Shown here: positions 45,170-53,695 of the stretch, one piece after another
Layout of the letters: every line of letters begins with the position of its first letter
Numbering within the stretch: position 1 is the stretch's first letter
From: Haematobacter genomosp. 1
GTDB lineage: Bacteria; Pseudomonadota; Alphaproteobacteria; Rhodobacterales; Rhodobacteraceae
Direction of reading: 5' to 3'
NCBI RefSeq assembly: GCF_002196855.1
Contig: NZ_NIPW01000005.1
Span: 124,001-188,000 of the forward strand
Length of the DNA stretch: 64,000 nt
The notes under the pieces: generated by a model
Seen by the model: only the letters and a program-made list of their open reading frames with translations
What the model was told of the DNA's origin: nothing
Databases searched by the model: none
Translations under genes and position numbers: made by a program

Positions 45170-46102
45170 TCAGCGATAGCGGATGCGCGGGTCGATCATC
45201 AGATAGGCGATATCGACCAGCGTGTTGATGACGAGGAAGAAGCCGACGATGAGCAGGATACAGCCCTGCACCGTAGGAATGTCGCGCACAGCGACCGACT
45301 GGGTGAGAAGCGACCCGATACCCGGCCAGGCGAACAGGTTCTCGATAACCACCGAGCCGCCCAGCATGGAGCCGAATTGCAGCCCGATGGTGGTGAGCAC
45401 CAGCACGAAGGCATTCCGCGCCATGTGGCGTGTGATCACACGCCGCTCCGGGTTGCCCTTGGAGCGCGCGGTGCGGATGAAATCGGCATTCATCGTTTCC
45501 AGAACGGCGGCGCGGGTGGTGCGGGCCAGCAGGGCCATCGGGGCGATCCCCAGCGTCACGGCAGGCAGGATGAGGTTCCTGAACGCGCCGTTGCCATAAC
45601 CGAAGGTCGGCAGCAGCCCGAGCTGGACCGAGAAGAAATACATCGCCAGCAGCCCGAACCAGAAGGCGGGGACAGACAGACCGGAAACCGCGAATGTCAT
45701 TGCCAGCGTATCCACCCATGTGCCCTGCCGGACAGCCGCGATGAAGCCGAGCGGCAGGCCCACCGCCACGGCAAACAGGATCGCCGCCACGGCGAGCGAA
45801 AGCGACGCGCCGATCCGGCCCGCAAGAACGTCGGTCACCGGGCGCTGGGTGGCGAAGGACGTGCCGAGATCACCCCGGACCAGCCCTGCCACATAGCCTC
45901 CGAAACGCTCATGCACCGGCTGGTTCAGCCCGAGCTGCGTCTCGATACGCTCCAGCACGCGGGGATCCACATCCGTCTTGTCGCCCAGAAGTGCCGAGGT
46001 GAACGACCCCGGTATCACGCTGAACAGCAGGAAGACGAGCGTCACCACCGCGCAGATGGTCACGAGGGATTGCAGCAGTCGCCTGCCGATCACCGGTAGC
46101 AT
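45170..46102 (-). CDS. Peptide ABC transporter permease (DppB type)
   Basis: A 310-residue permease with the N-terminal helix (about 10-31), R-G-D-L-G-T-S near residue 75, EAA-type loop (D-F-I-R-T-A-R-S-K-G, about 206-216) and terminal I-A-Y-L-M-I-D-P-R-I-R-Y-R. It forms the channel with DppC. It follows the binding-protein gene by 54 bases, in which a stem-loop lies. Confidence 0.92.
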   Translation of the reverse strand: MLPVIGRRLLQSLVTICAVVTLVFLLFSVIPGSFTSALLGDKTDVDPRVLERIETQLGLNQPVHERFGGYVAGLVRGDLGTSFATQRPVTDVLAGRIGASLSLAVAAILFAVAVGLPLGFIAAVRQGTWVDTLAMTFAVSGLSVPAFWFGLLAMYFFSVQLGLLPTFGYGNGAFRNLILPAVTLGIAPMALLARTTRAAVLETMNADFIRTARSKGNPERRVITRHMARNAFVLVLTTIGLQFGSMLGGSVVIENLFAWPGIGSLLTQSVAVRDIPTVQGCILLIVGFFLVINTLVDIAYLMIDPRIRYR

Positions 46103-46131
46103 GGCATGTCCTTGCTCTGGCTGGGATGCCG

Positions 46132-46151
46132 GCGACCCTTTCGGGTCGCCC
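46132..46151 (-). other. Perfect 8-bp stem-loop between dppA-like and dppB-like genes
   Basis: GGCGACCC (46132-46139) pairs with GGGTCGCC (46144-46151) around TTTC (GAAA on the transcribed strand, a stable tetraloop). It begins 5 bases after the binding-protein stop and has no T-tract after it. The likely role is message protection or partial attenuation. Confidence 0.55.
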
Positions 46152-46156
46152 TGCGG

Positions 46157-47746
46157 TCAGCGGTTGGGCTTGTTCTCGTCCACCCAGATGCTGTCCACCT
46201 CAAGGATCGCGGCCTCGGTCACATTCGCATCGACACCGTGTATCCAGGGCTGCGTGGCAAGCACCGCCTTGTTGTAGTTATGAAACCACACCGGCGCATC
46301 GTTGAACACGATGCCTTCGGCCTCACGGATGAGCGCCACGCGCTTGCCGTGATCGACCTCGGCGGCGGCAGCATCCAGTACCTTGTCGAATTCGAGGTTC
46401 TTGTAGGCCGAGCGGTTGCCCGCGGCGCGGGAGACACGGCTGTCGAAATAGCGCAGCGCCGCGATGTCGTCCGGCCCTGTTCCCGTGGAGCGGAACCAGG
46501 CCAGGGCCGTCCCGTCGGTCATCGCATCGACCAGAACGTTCTGTTCCACCACACGCGGTTTGGCAGTAATGCCGATCTCCCGAAGATAAGGCATCATCGC
46601 CTGCAGAACGCCGAGCGATTGGGTGCTGTCCACCACCATCACCTCGATCTCGACACCATCCGCATAACCGGCCTCCGCCATGAGAGCCTTGGCCTTGGCG
46701 GGGTCGTAGGAATAGGGGGCGCGCGTCTCGTCAAACGCGGCGGAGGTCGCGGGCAACCAGCCGTTGGCCTTGAACGCCTTTTCCTTCAGAAGCTTCTGGA
46801 TGATGAGATCTCGGTCCACCGCATAGTTGATCGCCTGCCGGACGCGGGCGTCGTCAAAGGGTTTTTTCTCCGTGTTCATCCCCATGTGACGGGTAAAGAC
46901 CTCGGAAACCTCGATCAGACCTTTCGAAAGCTCCGGGTCCGCCTTGTACTGCGTATAGACATTCTCCGACAGCACCGTCGCGTCGATCTCGCCGGCCCGG
47001 AAAGCCATATCCATCGCGGAATAATCGGAGGTGATGACATAGCTCACCCGATCCGCATAGGGCTTCCCTTCCTTGAAGTATCTATCGAACTTCGTGCCGG
47101 AAATAGCTGATCCCTCGACATGTTTATCAAACACAAAAGGACCCAGGCCCACGGGATCGGACAGGAACTCCGGTGTGTCGGCAACCTCTTTCGGCAGGAT
47201 CGCGGTGATCGCTTCGAACAGCAGGTTACCCGGCTCCACATGCTCGGCAAAGGTGATGGAGAAGGTGAGGTCGTCGATCTTCTTCAACCCGGCCACATGC
47301 GCCGCCTCGCCCCGCGCATACTCCCGGGCACCGACGATGGGTTCCAGCTTGACCGACCCCGGAAATGCCTTTTCCGGGTTGAGGATGCGCTCATAGGACC
47401 AGATGACATCGTCCGCCGTCATCTGTCGCCCGTTGTGGAAATAGATGTCGTCGAACAGCGTATAGGTATAGGTAAGCCCGTCCTCCGAAACCGCGACCTC
47501 GGACGCGAGATCGAGCGCCGGGGCATTCGCAGCGGAATCCCATGTATAAAGCGCCCGGTGGAATGCCTTGGACACAGCCATATCCTGCGAGGCATAGGTC
47601 GCGTGCGGATCGAGAGACTTCAGCGCCGAGCCATAAGGCGCCACGAGGCTCAATGTCCCGCCTGCCACCTGCGCCAGCGCGAAGTTGGAGGTGGTCGCAA
47701 GAGCCAGCGCACCTGCGCCGAGCGCGATCTTCCAGCGATTGTTCAT
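46157..47746 (-). CDS. Peptide ABC transporter substrate-binding protein (DppA family)
   Basis: A 529-residue family 5 binding protein with a signal peptide (about residues 1-25, F-A-L-A-Q-V). Mature features include Y-G-S-A-L-K-S-L-D-P-H, F-H-N-G-R-Q-M-T-A-D-D-V (about 120) and V-R-Q-A-I-N-Y-A-V-D-R. These proteins capture di/oligopeptides, heme, opines or other ligands; this one's ligand is not known. It lies 28 bases after the serine hydrolase gene and precedes dppBCDF-like genes, all on the minus strand. Confidence 0.92.
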   Translation of the reverse strand: MNNRWKIALGAGALALATTSNFALAQVAGGTLSLVAPYGSALKSLDPHATYASQDMAVSKAFHRALYTWDSAANAPALDLASEVAVSEDGLTYTYTLFDDIYFHNGRQMTADDVIWSYERILNPEKAFPGSVKLEPIVGAREYARGEAAHVAGLKKIDDLTFSITFAEHVEPGNLLFEAITAILPKEVADTPEFLSDPVGLGPFVFDKHVEGSAISGTKFDRYFKEGKPYADRVSYVITSDYSAMDMAFRAGEIDATVLSENVYTQYKADPELSKGLIEVSEVFTRHMGMNTEKKPFDDARVRQAINYAVDRDLIIQKLLKEKAFKANGWLPATSAAFDETRAPYSYDPAKAKALMAEAGYADGVEIEVMVVDSTQSLGVLQAMMPYLREIGITAKPRVVEQNVLVDAMTDGTALAWFRSTGTGPDDIAALRYFDSRVSRAAGNRSAYKNLEFDKVLDAAAAEVDHGKRVALIREAEGIVFNDAPVWFHNYNKAVLATQPWIHGVDANVTEAAILEVDSIWVDENKPNR

Positions 47747-47774
47747 GGTTGTTCTCCCTGTTGTTATCGTTGCT

Positions 47775-48659
47775 TCAGCAAAAGACCCTGCTATGGAAGA
47801 CCCGCGCGAACTCCGTCAGCAGCGTCTCATCCGCAGCGGCCCGCGATCCTTCCGTCATGATCGCGATGAGAAGCGAACGCCCGTCGGGCCGCTCGCCATA
47901 CAGCAGGTCGTGGCGCGCGCTAGAAGTGTTTCCCGCTTTCGACCAGCAGCGCATTTCATCCGGGAGGCCACCCGCGAGATAGGTCGCCGCCTGATCGCCC
48001 TCATGCGGTCCGCCCCGCCGCTGGAAATCACGGGACAACAGGTCCTGCATCCATTCTGTTCCGGGTAGAGCGCCCCGCATCACGTCGTGCATGAGCGTCG
48101 CCGCCGCTAGTGCGGTCAGACGATTGGCGTTCTGCGGGGTGCGAACCTGAAACGCGCGGCCATACGGGCTGTCTTCGTATGTCCCGTGAAGAATGTTTAT
48201 TCCTTTGAATTCAGATAATTCGATGCGTTCATAAAAGTTTCGCATGAACTGTCTTCGCGCGAACCACTCCTCCAGTTCGGCGCCATAGAGCGGCCCGCCA
48301 TCTTCGGCACCCGTGATCCGCCCGATGAGATAGACCGTCGCCTCATTGGAGGAAATGCCAATCATCGCCCGTGCAGCCCGGTCGTCCTCAGGATCGTATT
48401 CGATCTCTCCCCTGGCGCGGAGCGTCGCCAGCATGTTCAGCACGAAAAGTTTCATCACCGAGGCCGGATAGCGCGCCTGACGGGGAAGATGGCTCATCAC
48501 CTCTCCATCAGCGAAGCGCCCCGCGGCCCCCGCGCGCAATGGGCGGTCGTAGAGGCGGATGGCAAAGCTCACATCCGCTGGTTCGATGCCCGCACGACGG
48601 GACAACACCTCATGAAGTGCTGCGTGGGCAGGAGACGCGGCTGGGTCGAACTGTTCCAT
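47775..48659 (-). CDS. Serine hydrolase of the class A beta-lactamase/PBP fold, no signal peptide
   Basis: A 294-residue protein with the serine active-site motifs: S-V-M-K (Ser67, Lys70), S-S-N (Ser103-x-Asn105) and a K-A-G-N-T-S triad motif (about 244-249) in place of K-T-G. This is the beta-lactamase/penicillin-recognising fold. No N-terminal signal sequence is present, so unlike true beta-lactamases it is probably cytoplasmic. It is first in an operon with a complete DppABCDF-type importer and the YkuD-deacylase fusion, so it may act on an imported compound. Resistance function should not be assumed. Divergent from a LysR gene 119 bases away. Confidence 0.78.
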   Translation of the reverse strand: MEQFDPAASPAHAALHEVLSRRAGIEPADVSFAIRLYDRPLRAGAAGRFADGEVMSHLPRQARYPASVMKLFVLNMLATLRARGEIEYDPEDDRAARAMIGISSNEATVYLIGRITGAEDGGPLYGAELEEWFARRQFMRNFYERIELSEFKGINILHGTYEDSPYGRAFQVRTPQNANRLTALAAATLMHDVMRGALPGTEWMQDLLSRDFQRRGGPHEGDQAATYLAGGLPDEMRCWSKAGNTSSARHDLLYGERPDGRSLLIAIMTEGSRAAADETLLTEFARVFHSRVFC

Positions 48660-48778
48660 GAACGGGCCTTGCTTTGGTCACGCAAGGGATAGCGATCCCT
48701 TCGATTTTCGATACAGAAAATGCGATGCAAGTTCATGCACGCGTGATATGAACCTGCAACACTCCAGAAGGTCCACCC

Positions 48779-49720
48779 ATGATCCAGCCCGATACTCCCC
48801 TCACCCTTCGCGAGATCGAGGTGTTTCGCGCGATGATGCGCTTCCATACCGTCACTGCGGCGGCGCATGCCCTCGGTTCGTCGCAACCCACGATCACACG
48901 GGAACTTCATCGGCTGGAGAAACATATCGGATTTGCATTATTCGAACGAAAGCGGCAGCGCCTGTTTCCGACCTTGCGCGCGCTGCAGCTGTGGGAGGAG
49001 GTCGATGCGGCCTATGCCGGTTTGGCGCGGATCAACGCCACGGTCGAGCGGTTACGGGCCGCGGATACCGGCACGATGACCATCGCAGCGCTGCCCGCCC
49101 TTGCGCAGACCCTGCTCCCCGATGCGATCCTGCGCCTTCTGGAGCGGCAGCCGGGCATGACCGTGGACGTAGCGACCCAGGATCCGCGGAACGACTCCGT
49201 GCTGACCGGCTTCAACTTCGACCTCGGGCTGACAGAGAGCTTCCACGCGCAGCGGAGGGTGGAGGTGGTGCCGCTCGGTGTTTTCGACATGGTGGTGGTC
49301 ATGGCCCCGAGTCATCCCCTGTCGGAGCGTGCAGTCTGCACACCGCAGGATTTCGCCGGGATCGACTATATCTCGTTTCCCGTCCACGATCCCTATCGGG
49401 CCGGACTGGACCGGATGTTCGATGCGGCCGGGGTCTCGCGGCGGATCCGCGTGACAGCGCAATCGGCGGCCGCTGTCTCCGAACTGGTGTTGCGGGGCCT
49501 CGGGGTGGCGATCCTGAACCCGCTGACCGGTCTTGCTCTCGCGGAACGCGGCGCGGTCATCCGGCCATTCAGCCCCGGGCAGAAGTTCATCGTCTCGGCC
49601 GTCCGACCGGAGGATCGTCCTGCTTCCGATGCGGTGGATGTGCTGGTCACGATCCTGCGGACAATCTGCACCGAGACCCATGGCCGGATCGCGGCGGCGG
49701 TCCGTGCCGCACCTGCATAA
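48779..49720 (+). CDS. LysR-family regulator, divergent from the dpp/serine hydrolase operon
   Basis: A 313-residue LysR-type regulator with an N-terminal helix-turn-helix (T-L-R-E-I-E-V-F-R-A-M ... A-A-A-H-A-L-G-S-S-Q-P-T-I-T, residues 8-45) and a C-terminal effector domain. It is divergent from the serine hydrolase gene (119 bases between starts), the usual LysR arrangement, and so probably controls that operon. It converges on mnmH with 3 bases between stops. Effector unknown. Confidence 0.88.
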   Translation: MIQPDTPLTLREIEVFRAMMRFHTVTAAAHALGSSQPTITRELHRLEKHIGFALFERKRQRLFPTLRALQLWEEVDAAYAGLARINATVERLRAADTGTMTIAALPALAQTLLPDAILRLLERQPGMTVDVATQDPRNDSVLTGFNFDLGLTESFHAQRRVEVVPLGVFDMVVVMAPSHPLSERAVCTPQDFAGIDYISFPVHDPYRAGLDRMFDAAGVSRRIRVTAQSAAAVSELVLRGLGVAILNPLTGLALAERGAVIRPFSPGQKFIVSAVRPEDRPASDAVDVLVTILRTICTETHGRIAAAVRAAPA

Positions 49721-49723
49721 GCA

Positions 49724-50773
49724 CTAGCGGGGAGTGGTGACCAGCGCGGCGATCCGGTCTGCCAGACCCGGGATCGCTTCCGGGCGCAGGCAATCGACCT
49801 GCACATCCTGCACGCCTCCGCCAGTCCGGGCGCGGTGCCGGTTGTAGCGCGGATCGTAGTGATGGAGCATCAATTCAGCCGCCAGTTCGCGCCATGCGCC
49901 CCGCAGGACGAGCGCCTGCCACTCTTCCACCCTTGCCGCAGGATGGAGAGGGCGGAGGCTTTCGACAATGGCCGCGAGCCTGCCCGGATCGGCCAGCAGA
50001 TCACCATAGGCCCGGAGGAGATAGTCGGCACGCGCCGCCGCCGGCGCGACAATGGCGATGCGCGGCGCGGCCTTCATCGCGCGCCAGAGCGTCGGAGGCA
50101 GCAGGCAATTTCCGATACGCGAACTCTCGGCTTCCACCAGCACCGGCCTTGCAGGGTCCAGCGATGCGAGGGCTAAGGCCAGCCGCCCCTCGAACGCGCG
50201 CTGCGAGGGCTGCGGCCCCTGCCCTCCGAAAAGCGAGCCGCGGTGGTTGGCCATCCCCTCGAGATCGAGCACCTGCACCCCGCGTTCGGGCAGGAGGCGG
50301 AGCACTTCGGTCTTGGCCGAACCCGTGTTGCCGTCGAGCAGGATGACCGGGGCCGGAAAGGGCCGGTCATGCAGGCAGGTGATGACCTGCCGGCGCCATG
50401 CCTTGTAGCCGCCCTCCAGCCGCGCGACGCGCCAGCCGACTTCGGAAAGGATGAGAGAGATTGAACCCGACCGCTGCCCGCCCCGCCAGCAATAGATCAG
50501 CGGCCGCCAGCCTCCCGGCATCTCGGCAAGCGCCGTCTCCAGATGATGCGCCGCGTTCCGCGCCACCAGTGCGGCGCCGAGCTTGCGCGCCATGAAGGGC
50601 GAAACCTGCTTGTAGAGCGTGCCGACACGCGCGCGTTCCGCATCGTCGAGGGCAGGCAGGTTTATGGCGCCGGGCAGATGGTCTTCGGCATATTCCGAAG
50701 GGGAGCGCACGTCGATGATCGTGTCGAAGCCCATCTCCGCCAGATCGGTGAGCGCTGTGAGGCGGAAAGTCAT
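49724..50773 (-). CDS. mnmH: tRNA 2-selenouridine synthase
   Basis: A 349-residue protein with an N-terminal rhodanese domain (about residues 5-130, active-site Cys95 in Y-C-W-R-G-G-Q-R-S-G) and a C-terminal P-loop domain (G-N-T-G-S-A-K-T, 148-155). This two-part build is that of MnmH/SelU, which replaces the sulfur of geranylated or 2-thiouridine at the wobble position of certain tRNAs by selenium. It needs selenophosphate from SelD, which is not nearby. The ATG at 50773 gives the standard N-terminus; it is divergent from the next gene. Confidence 0.92.
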   Translation of the reverse strand: MTFRLTALTDLAEMGFDTIIDVRSPSEYAEDHLPGAINLPALDDAERARVGTLYKQVSPFMARKLGAALVARNAAHHLETALAEMPGGWRPLIYCWRGGQRSGSISLILSEVGWRVARLEGGYKAWRRQVITCLHDRPFPAPVILLDGNTGSAKTEVLRLLPERGVQVLDLEGMANHRGSLFGGQGPQPSQRAFEGRLALALASLDPARPVLVEAESSRIGNCLLPPTLWRAMKAAPRIAIVAPAAARADYLLRAYGDLLADPGRLAAIVESLRPLHPAARVEEWQALVLRGAWRELAAELMLHHYDPRYNRHRARTGGGVQDVQVDCLRPEAIPGLADRIAALVTTPR

Positions 50774-50854
50774 GGAAGCGTAGTCCTCCGGGGCTGGACG
50801 CGGCATGATGGAGCGTGCACAGAAACCGGACCGCCCCAGGCAGGAGAAAGACCG

Positions 50855-52003
50855 ATGACGCGTCCCATGCAAGCCCAAAACCCGCTTCGGGAGACGATCA
50901 CCCTGCCGCCGCCCCTCTCCGGCCCCGCGCGGGAAATCGCCGTGCTGCGTTTCGGCACCCCGGGCGCACGTCCCAAGGCCTATCTTCAGGCAGGGTTGCA
51001 TGCGGATGAGTTCCCCGGAATGCTGGCGTTGCACGAGCTTGTCCCCCTGCTTGCCGAGGCTGGCAACCAGGGACGGATCGTGGGCGAGATCGTCGTGGTT
51101 CCGGTCTGCAACCCGGTGGGGCTGTCGCAGGCGGTGCATGGCGCGGTACGCGGGCGTTACGAAACGGCGGGCGGCGAGAATTTCAACCGCGGCTGGCCGG
51201 ATCTGGCAGAGGATGTGGCCGGGCGCGTGGCGGGCCGGCTGGGAGGCGATGCCGCCGCCAATGTCGCGATCATCCGGCAGGCGATGGGAGACCTCGTTGC
51301 TGCGATGCCGCGGGAGACGGAGATCACGGCGCTGCGTCAGGCCCTGATGACGCTCGCGCATGATGCGGACTATGTGCTCGACCTGCATGCCGACAGCGAA
51401 GCGGAAGTGCATCTCTATATCGGGACGCCGCTGTGGCCGGATGCTGCCGATCTTGCGCAGGAGATCGGTGCGCGGGCCGTCCTGCTGGAGGAGGTGTCCG
51501 GCGGAAATCCGTTCGACGAGGCCTGCTCCGGCCCGTGGTGGTCGCTGGCGCGCCGCTTTCCCGGGCAGCCCGTGCCCCCCGCATGCCTTTCCGCCACCGT
51601 GGAACTGCGCTCCAACAATCAGGTGGATGAGACGCTGGCCCGCAAGGACGCCGCCGCGCTTCTCTCCTTTCTGGTCCGGCGCGGCGTGGTGCAGGGCGAG
51701 GCAGGGCCACTGCCCGAGCCGCTCTGCGATGCCACGCCACTCGACGGGATGCAGCAGCTCACCGCGCCGGTCGCAGGGCTGATCCTCTACCGGGCGGACC
51801 TTGGAGAGCGGGTGCGGGCGGGGCAGGTCGTCGCCGAGATTGTTGACCCGCTCGGCACGACGACACCGGTCGTCGCCGTGACCGACGGTGTGCTCTTCGC
51901 CCGGCTGGAGCAGCGTTTCGCCTGGGAGGGCCGGATCATCGGCAAGATTGCCGGCGCCGAACCACTCGCCTCCCGTATCGGCACGACGCTTCTCCCGGCC
52001 TGA
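50855..52003 (+). CDS. Succinylglutamate desuccinylase/aspartoacylase family deacylase
   Basis: A 382-residue M14-like zinc enzyme. Zinc motif G-L-H-A-D-E (about residues 48-53), F-N-R-G-W (about 110), D-L-H-A-D (about 174) and the likely catalytic Glu in T-V-E-L-R (about 251), then a C-terminal hairpin domain (I-L-Y-R-A-D-L-G-E-R-V-R-A-G-Q) similar to biotinyl carriers. The family removes acyl groups from amino acids or other amides in the cytoplasm. AGGAG lies 9 bases before the ATG. It stands alone between mnmH and a terminator, but is a distant paralogue of the deacylase half of the fusion at 40843-42369. Confidence 0.88.
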   Translation: MTRPMQAQNPLRETITLPPPLSGPAREIAVLRFGTPGARPKAYLQAGLHADEFPGMLALHELVPLLAEAGNQGRIVGEIVVVPVCNPVGLSQAVHGAVRGRYETAGGENFNRGWPDLAEDVAGRVAGRLGGDAAANVAIIRQAMGDLVAAMPRETEITALRQALMTLAHDADYVLDLHADSEAEVHLYIGTPLWPDAADLAQEIGARAVLLEEVSGGNPFDEACSGPWWSLARRFPGQPVPPACLSATVELRSNNQVDETLARKDAAALLSFLVRRGVVQGEAGPLPEPLCDATPLDGMQQLTAPVAGLILYRADLGERVRAGQVVAEIVDPLGTTTPVVAVTDGVLFARLEQRFAWEGRIIGKIAGAEPLASRIGTTLLPA

Positions 52004-52030
52004 CGCACGCTCAAGACCGGACTGATTTGC

Positions 52031-52068
52031 AAGCGCCCCCGCTCTCTGCGAGGGGCGCTTTTGTTTTT
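52031..52068 (+). terminator. Intrinsic terminator after the deacylase gene
   Basis: AAGCGCCCC (52031-52039) and GGGGCGCTT (52052-52060) form a perfect 9-bp stem with a 12-base loop, followed by TTGTTTTT. It lies 28 bases after the stop at 52003. Confidence 0.85.
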
Positions 52069-52119
52069 GGGGTAGCAGTCAAGCTTTTTTATCGAGCATC
52101 CAGAACAATAAAATACATC

Positions 52120-52136
52120 TCAATCTTAGAGATTGA
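52120..52136. promoter_or_regulatory. Palindrome upstream of the arginine deiminase operon
   Basis: TCAATCT-TAG-AGATTGA is a perfect inverted repeat with 7-base arms, in an AT-rich stretch about 125-140 bases before the transporter start. It resembles a dimeric regulator site. It does not match the FNR/ANR consensus TTGAT-N4-ATCAA in the proper orientation, so the factor is unknown. A second element, an 8-bp stem with a 4-base loop (52198-52217), lies closer to the start and could form in the leader RNA. Confidence 0.4.
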
Positions 52137-52261
52137 TCTTGAAATCCCTGTGAGCGGTCCACGTGGAATAACGACCTCCAAGCGGGTGTAATCGCGACAA
52201 GGCCGGCATCGGCCTTGCTCGACCGGAAGTTTCCTCAATGCCACGGGCAGGGAGTTTTCGC

Positions 52262-53695
52262 GTGAAATTCAAGTTTCCAACCGCCTTCACCATTCTGTTC
52301 TGTCTCATCGTCGTTGTAGCAATCCTGACGTGGTTCGTACCTGCCGGCGAATATACACGCCAGATGAGCGAAACGCTGGGTCAGGAGGTGCCGGTTCCCG
52401 GCACCTACCATGCCGTCACCCAGAACCCTCAGGGGTGGTGGGATGTGCTGCTCGCCCCCATCGCCGGGTTCTATGACCCGGAGTCGGGCATGGCGCGCGC
52501 CATTGATGTAGCTCTCTTCGTTCTCATCATCGGCGGTTTCCTTGCTGTCATCACGCGGACGGGGGCCATCGACGCCGGGATCGGCGGGCTGATGAACGCT
52601 CTCAAGGGCAAGGAAGTCTGGCTGATCCCCATCCTGATGACAGCCTTTGCCCTCGGCGGCACAAGTTATGGGATGGCAGAGGAAAGTCTTGCGTTCTACG
52701 CCATCGTCATTCCGGTGATGTTACGCGCGGGCTATGACTCGCTTACCGGCGTGGCCACCATCCTGCTGGGCTGCGGCATCGGCACGATGGGCTCGACCTT
52801 CAACGCCTTTGCCACGGTGATCGCCTCCAACGCGGCCGGAGTACCCTTTACAGACGGGCTGACGCTGCGTGTGGTGATCCTTGTGGTCAGTCTGCTGGCC
52901 GGCATAACCTTCGTGATGCGCTATGCCCAGCGGGTAAAGAACGACCCGTCCAAGTCCATAGTCGCCGACATGCGCGAGGAAAACATCCAGCGCTTCCTGA
53001 AGTCGGAAGACGGAGATTCGGCGACCCTTCCCGAATTCACCACGATGCGCGCCATCCTCCTGTCGCTCTTCGGGCTGACCTTCGTCATCATGCTGTGGGG
53101 GGTCATCAGTCAGGGCTGGTGGATGGCCGAGATGTCGGCGCTGTTCCTGGGCATGGCGATCCTCACTTGGCTGGTTGGCAAGTTCGCGCCCGAGACCAGG
53201 TTCGATGAGGGGACCTTCGTCGAAACGTTCGTCAACGGGGCGCGCGACCTGCTGGGCGTGGCGCTCATCATAGGCGTGGCGCGCGGGATCGTCGTGGTGA
53301 TGGACGCGGGCAAGATCACCGATACGATCCTTCACTCTCTTGAAGGTCTCTTCGGTGGGCTGGGCCAGGTCATGTTCATCAACACCATCCTGGTGGTGGA
53401 GACGATCCTTTCCTTCCTCGTTCCTTCGTCCTCCGGTCTGGCAGTGCTCAGCATGCCGATCCTTGCACCGCTGGCAGACTTTGCGGGAGTGACACGAGAC
53501 CTGGTGGTGACGGCCTATCAATCCGCCAATGGCTGGGTGAACCTTTTCAACCCGACCTTCGCAGTGGTCATGGGTGGTCTCGCGATCGGGCAGGTTTCCT
53601 ATGACCGGTGGTTGAAGTTCGTCTGGCCGCTGCTTGTCATCCTCGCCATCATCATCATGGTGGTGCTCAGCGTCGGCGCGCTTGGCGGGGCGTGA
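52262..53695 (+). CDS. YfcC-family (DcuC-like) transporter of the arginine deiminase operon
   Basis: A 477-residue inner-membrane protein with about twelve hydrophobic segments. Family signatures include W-F-V-P-A-G-E-Y-T-R (about 24), G-x-x-x-G-M-A-E-E (about 131) and L-V-P-S-S-S-G-L-A-V (about 390), as in YfcC transporters, which often lie with arc genes and are proposed to carry arginine or ornithine. The GTG at 52262 (V-K-F-K-F-P) is preferred because GGGAG is 9 bases before it; an in-frame ATG lies 8 codons upstream. Its TGA overlaps the ATG of the following transporter gene by one base. Confidence 0.85.
   Translation: MKFKFPTAFTILFCLIVVVAILTWFVPAGEYTRQMSETLGQEVPVPGTYHAVTQNPQGWWDVLLAPIAGFYDPESGMARAIDVALFVLIIGGFLAVITRTGAIDAGIGGLMNALKGKEVWLIPILMTAFALGGTSYGMAEESLAFYAIVIPVMLRAGYDSLTGVATILLGCGIGTMGSTFNAFATVIASNAAGVPFTDGLTLRVVILVVSLLAGITFVMRYAQRVKNDPSKSIVADMREENIQRFLKSEDGDSATLPEFTTMRAILLSLFGLTFVIMLWGVISQGWWMAEMSALFLGMAILTWLVGKFAPETRFDEGTFVETFVNGARDLLGVALIIGVARGIVVVMDAGKITDTILHSLEGLFGGLGQVMFINTILVVETILSFLVPSSSGLAVLSMPILAPLADFAGVTRDLVVTAYQSANGWVNLFNPTFAVVMGGLAIGQVSYDRWLKFVWPLLVILAIIIMVVLSVGALGGA

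Noticed and set aside
44343-45719. N-terminal extension of the DppD-like ATPase through the permease genes
   Set aside because: The frame is open by chance, but the extension overlaps dppC and dppB out of phase and has no ABC features. The ATG at 44342 overlapping the dppC stop fits the family.
52120-52140. FNR/ANR box in front of the arginine deiminase operon
   Set aside because: A TTGAT half-site is present at 52133-52137 region but its partner is not ATCAA at the required distance; the true symmetry is TCAATCT-TAG-AGATTGA.
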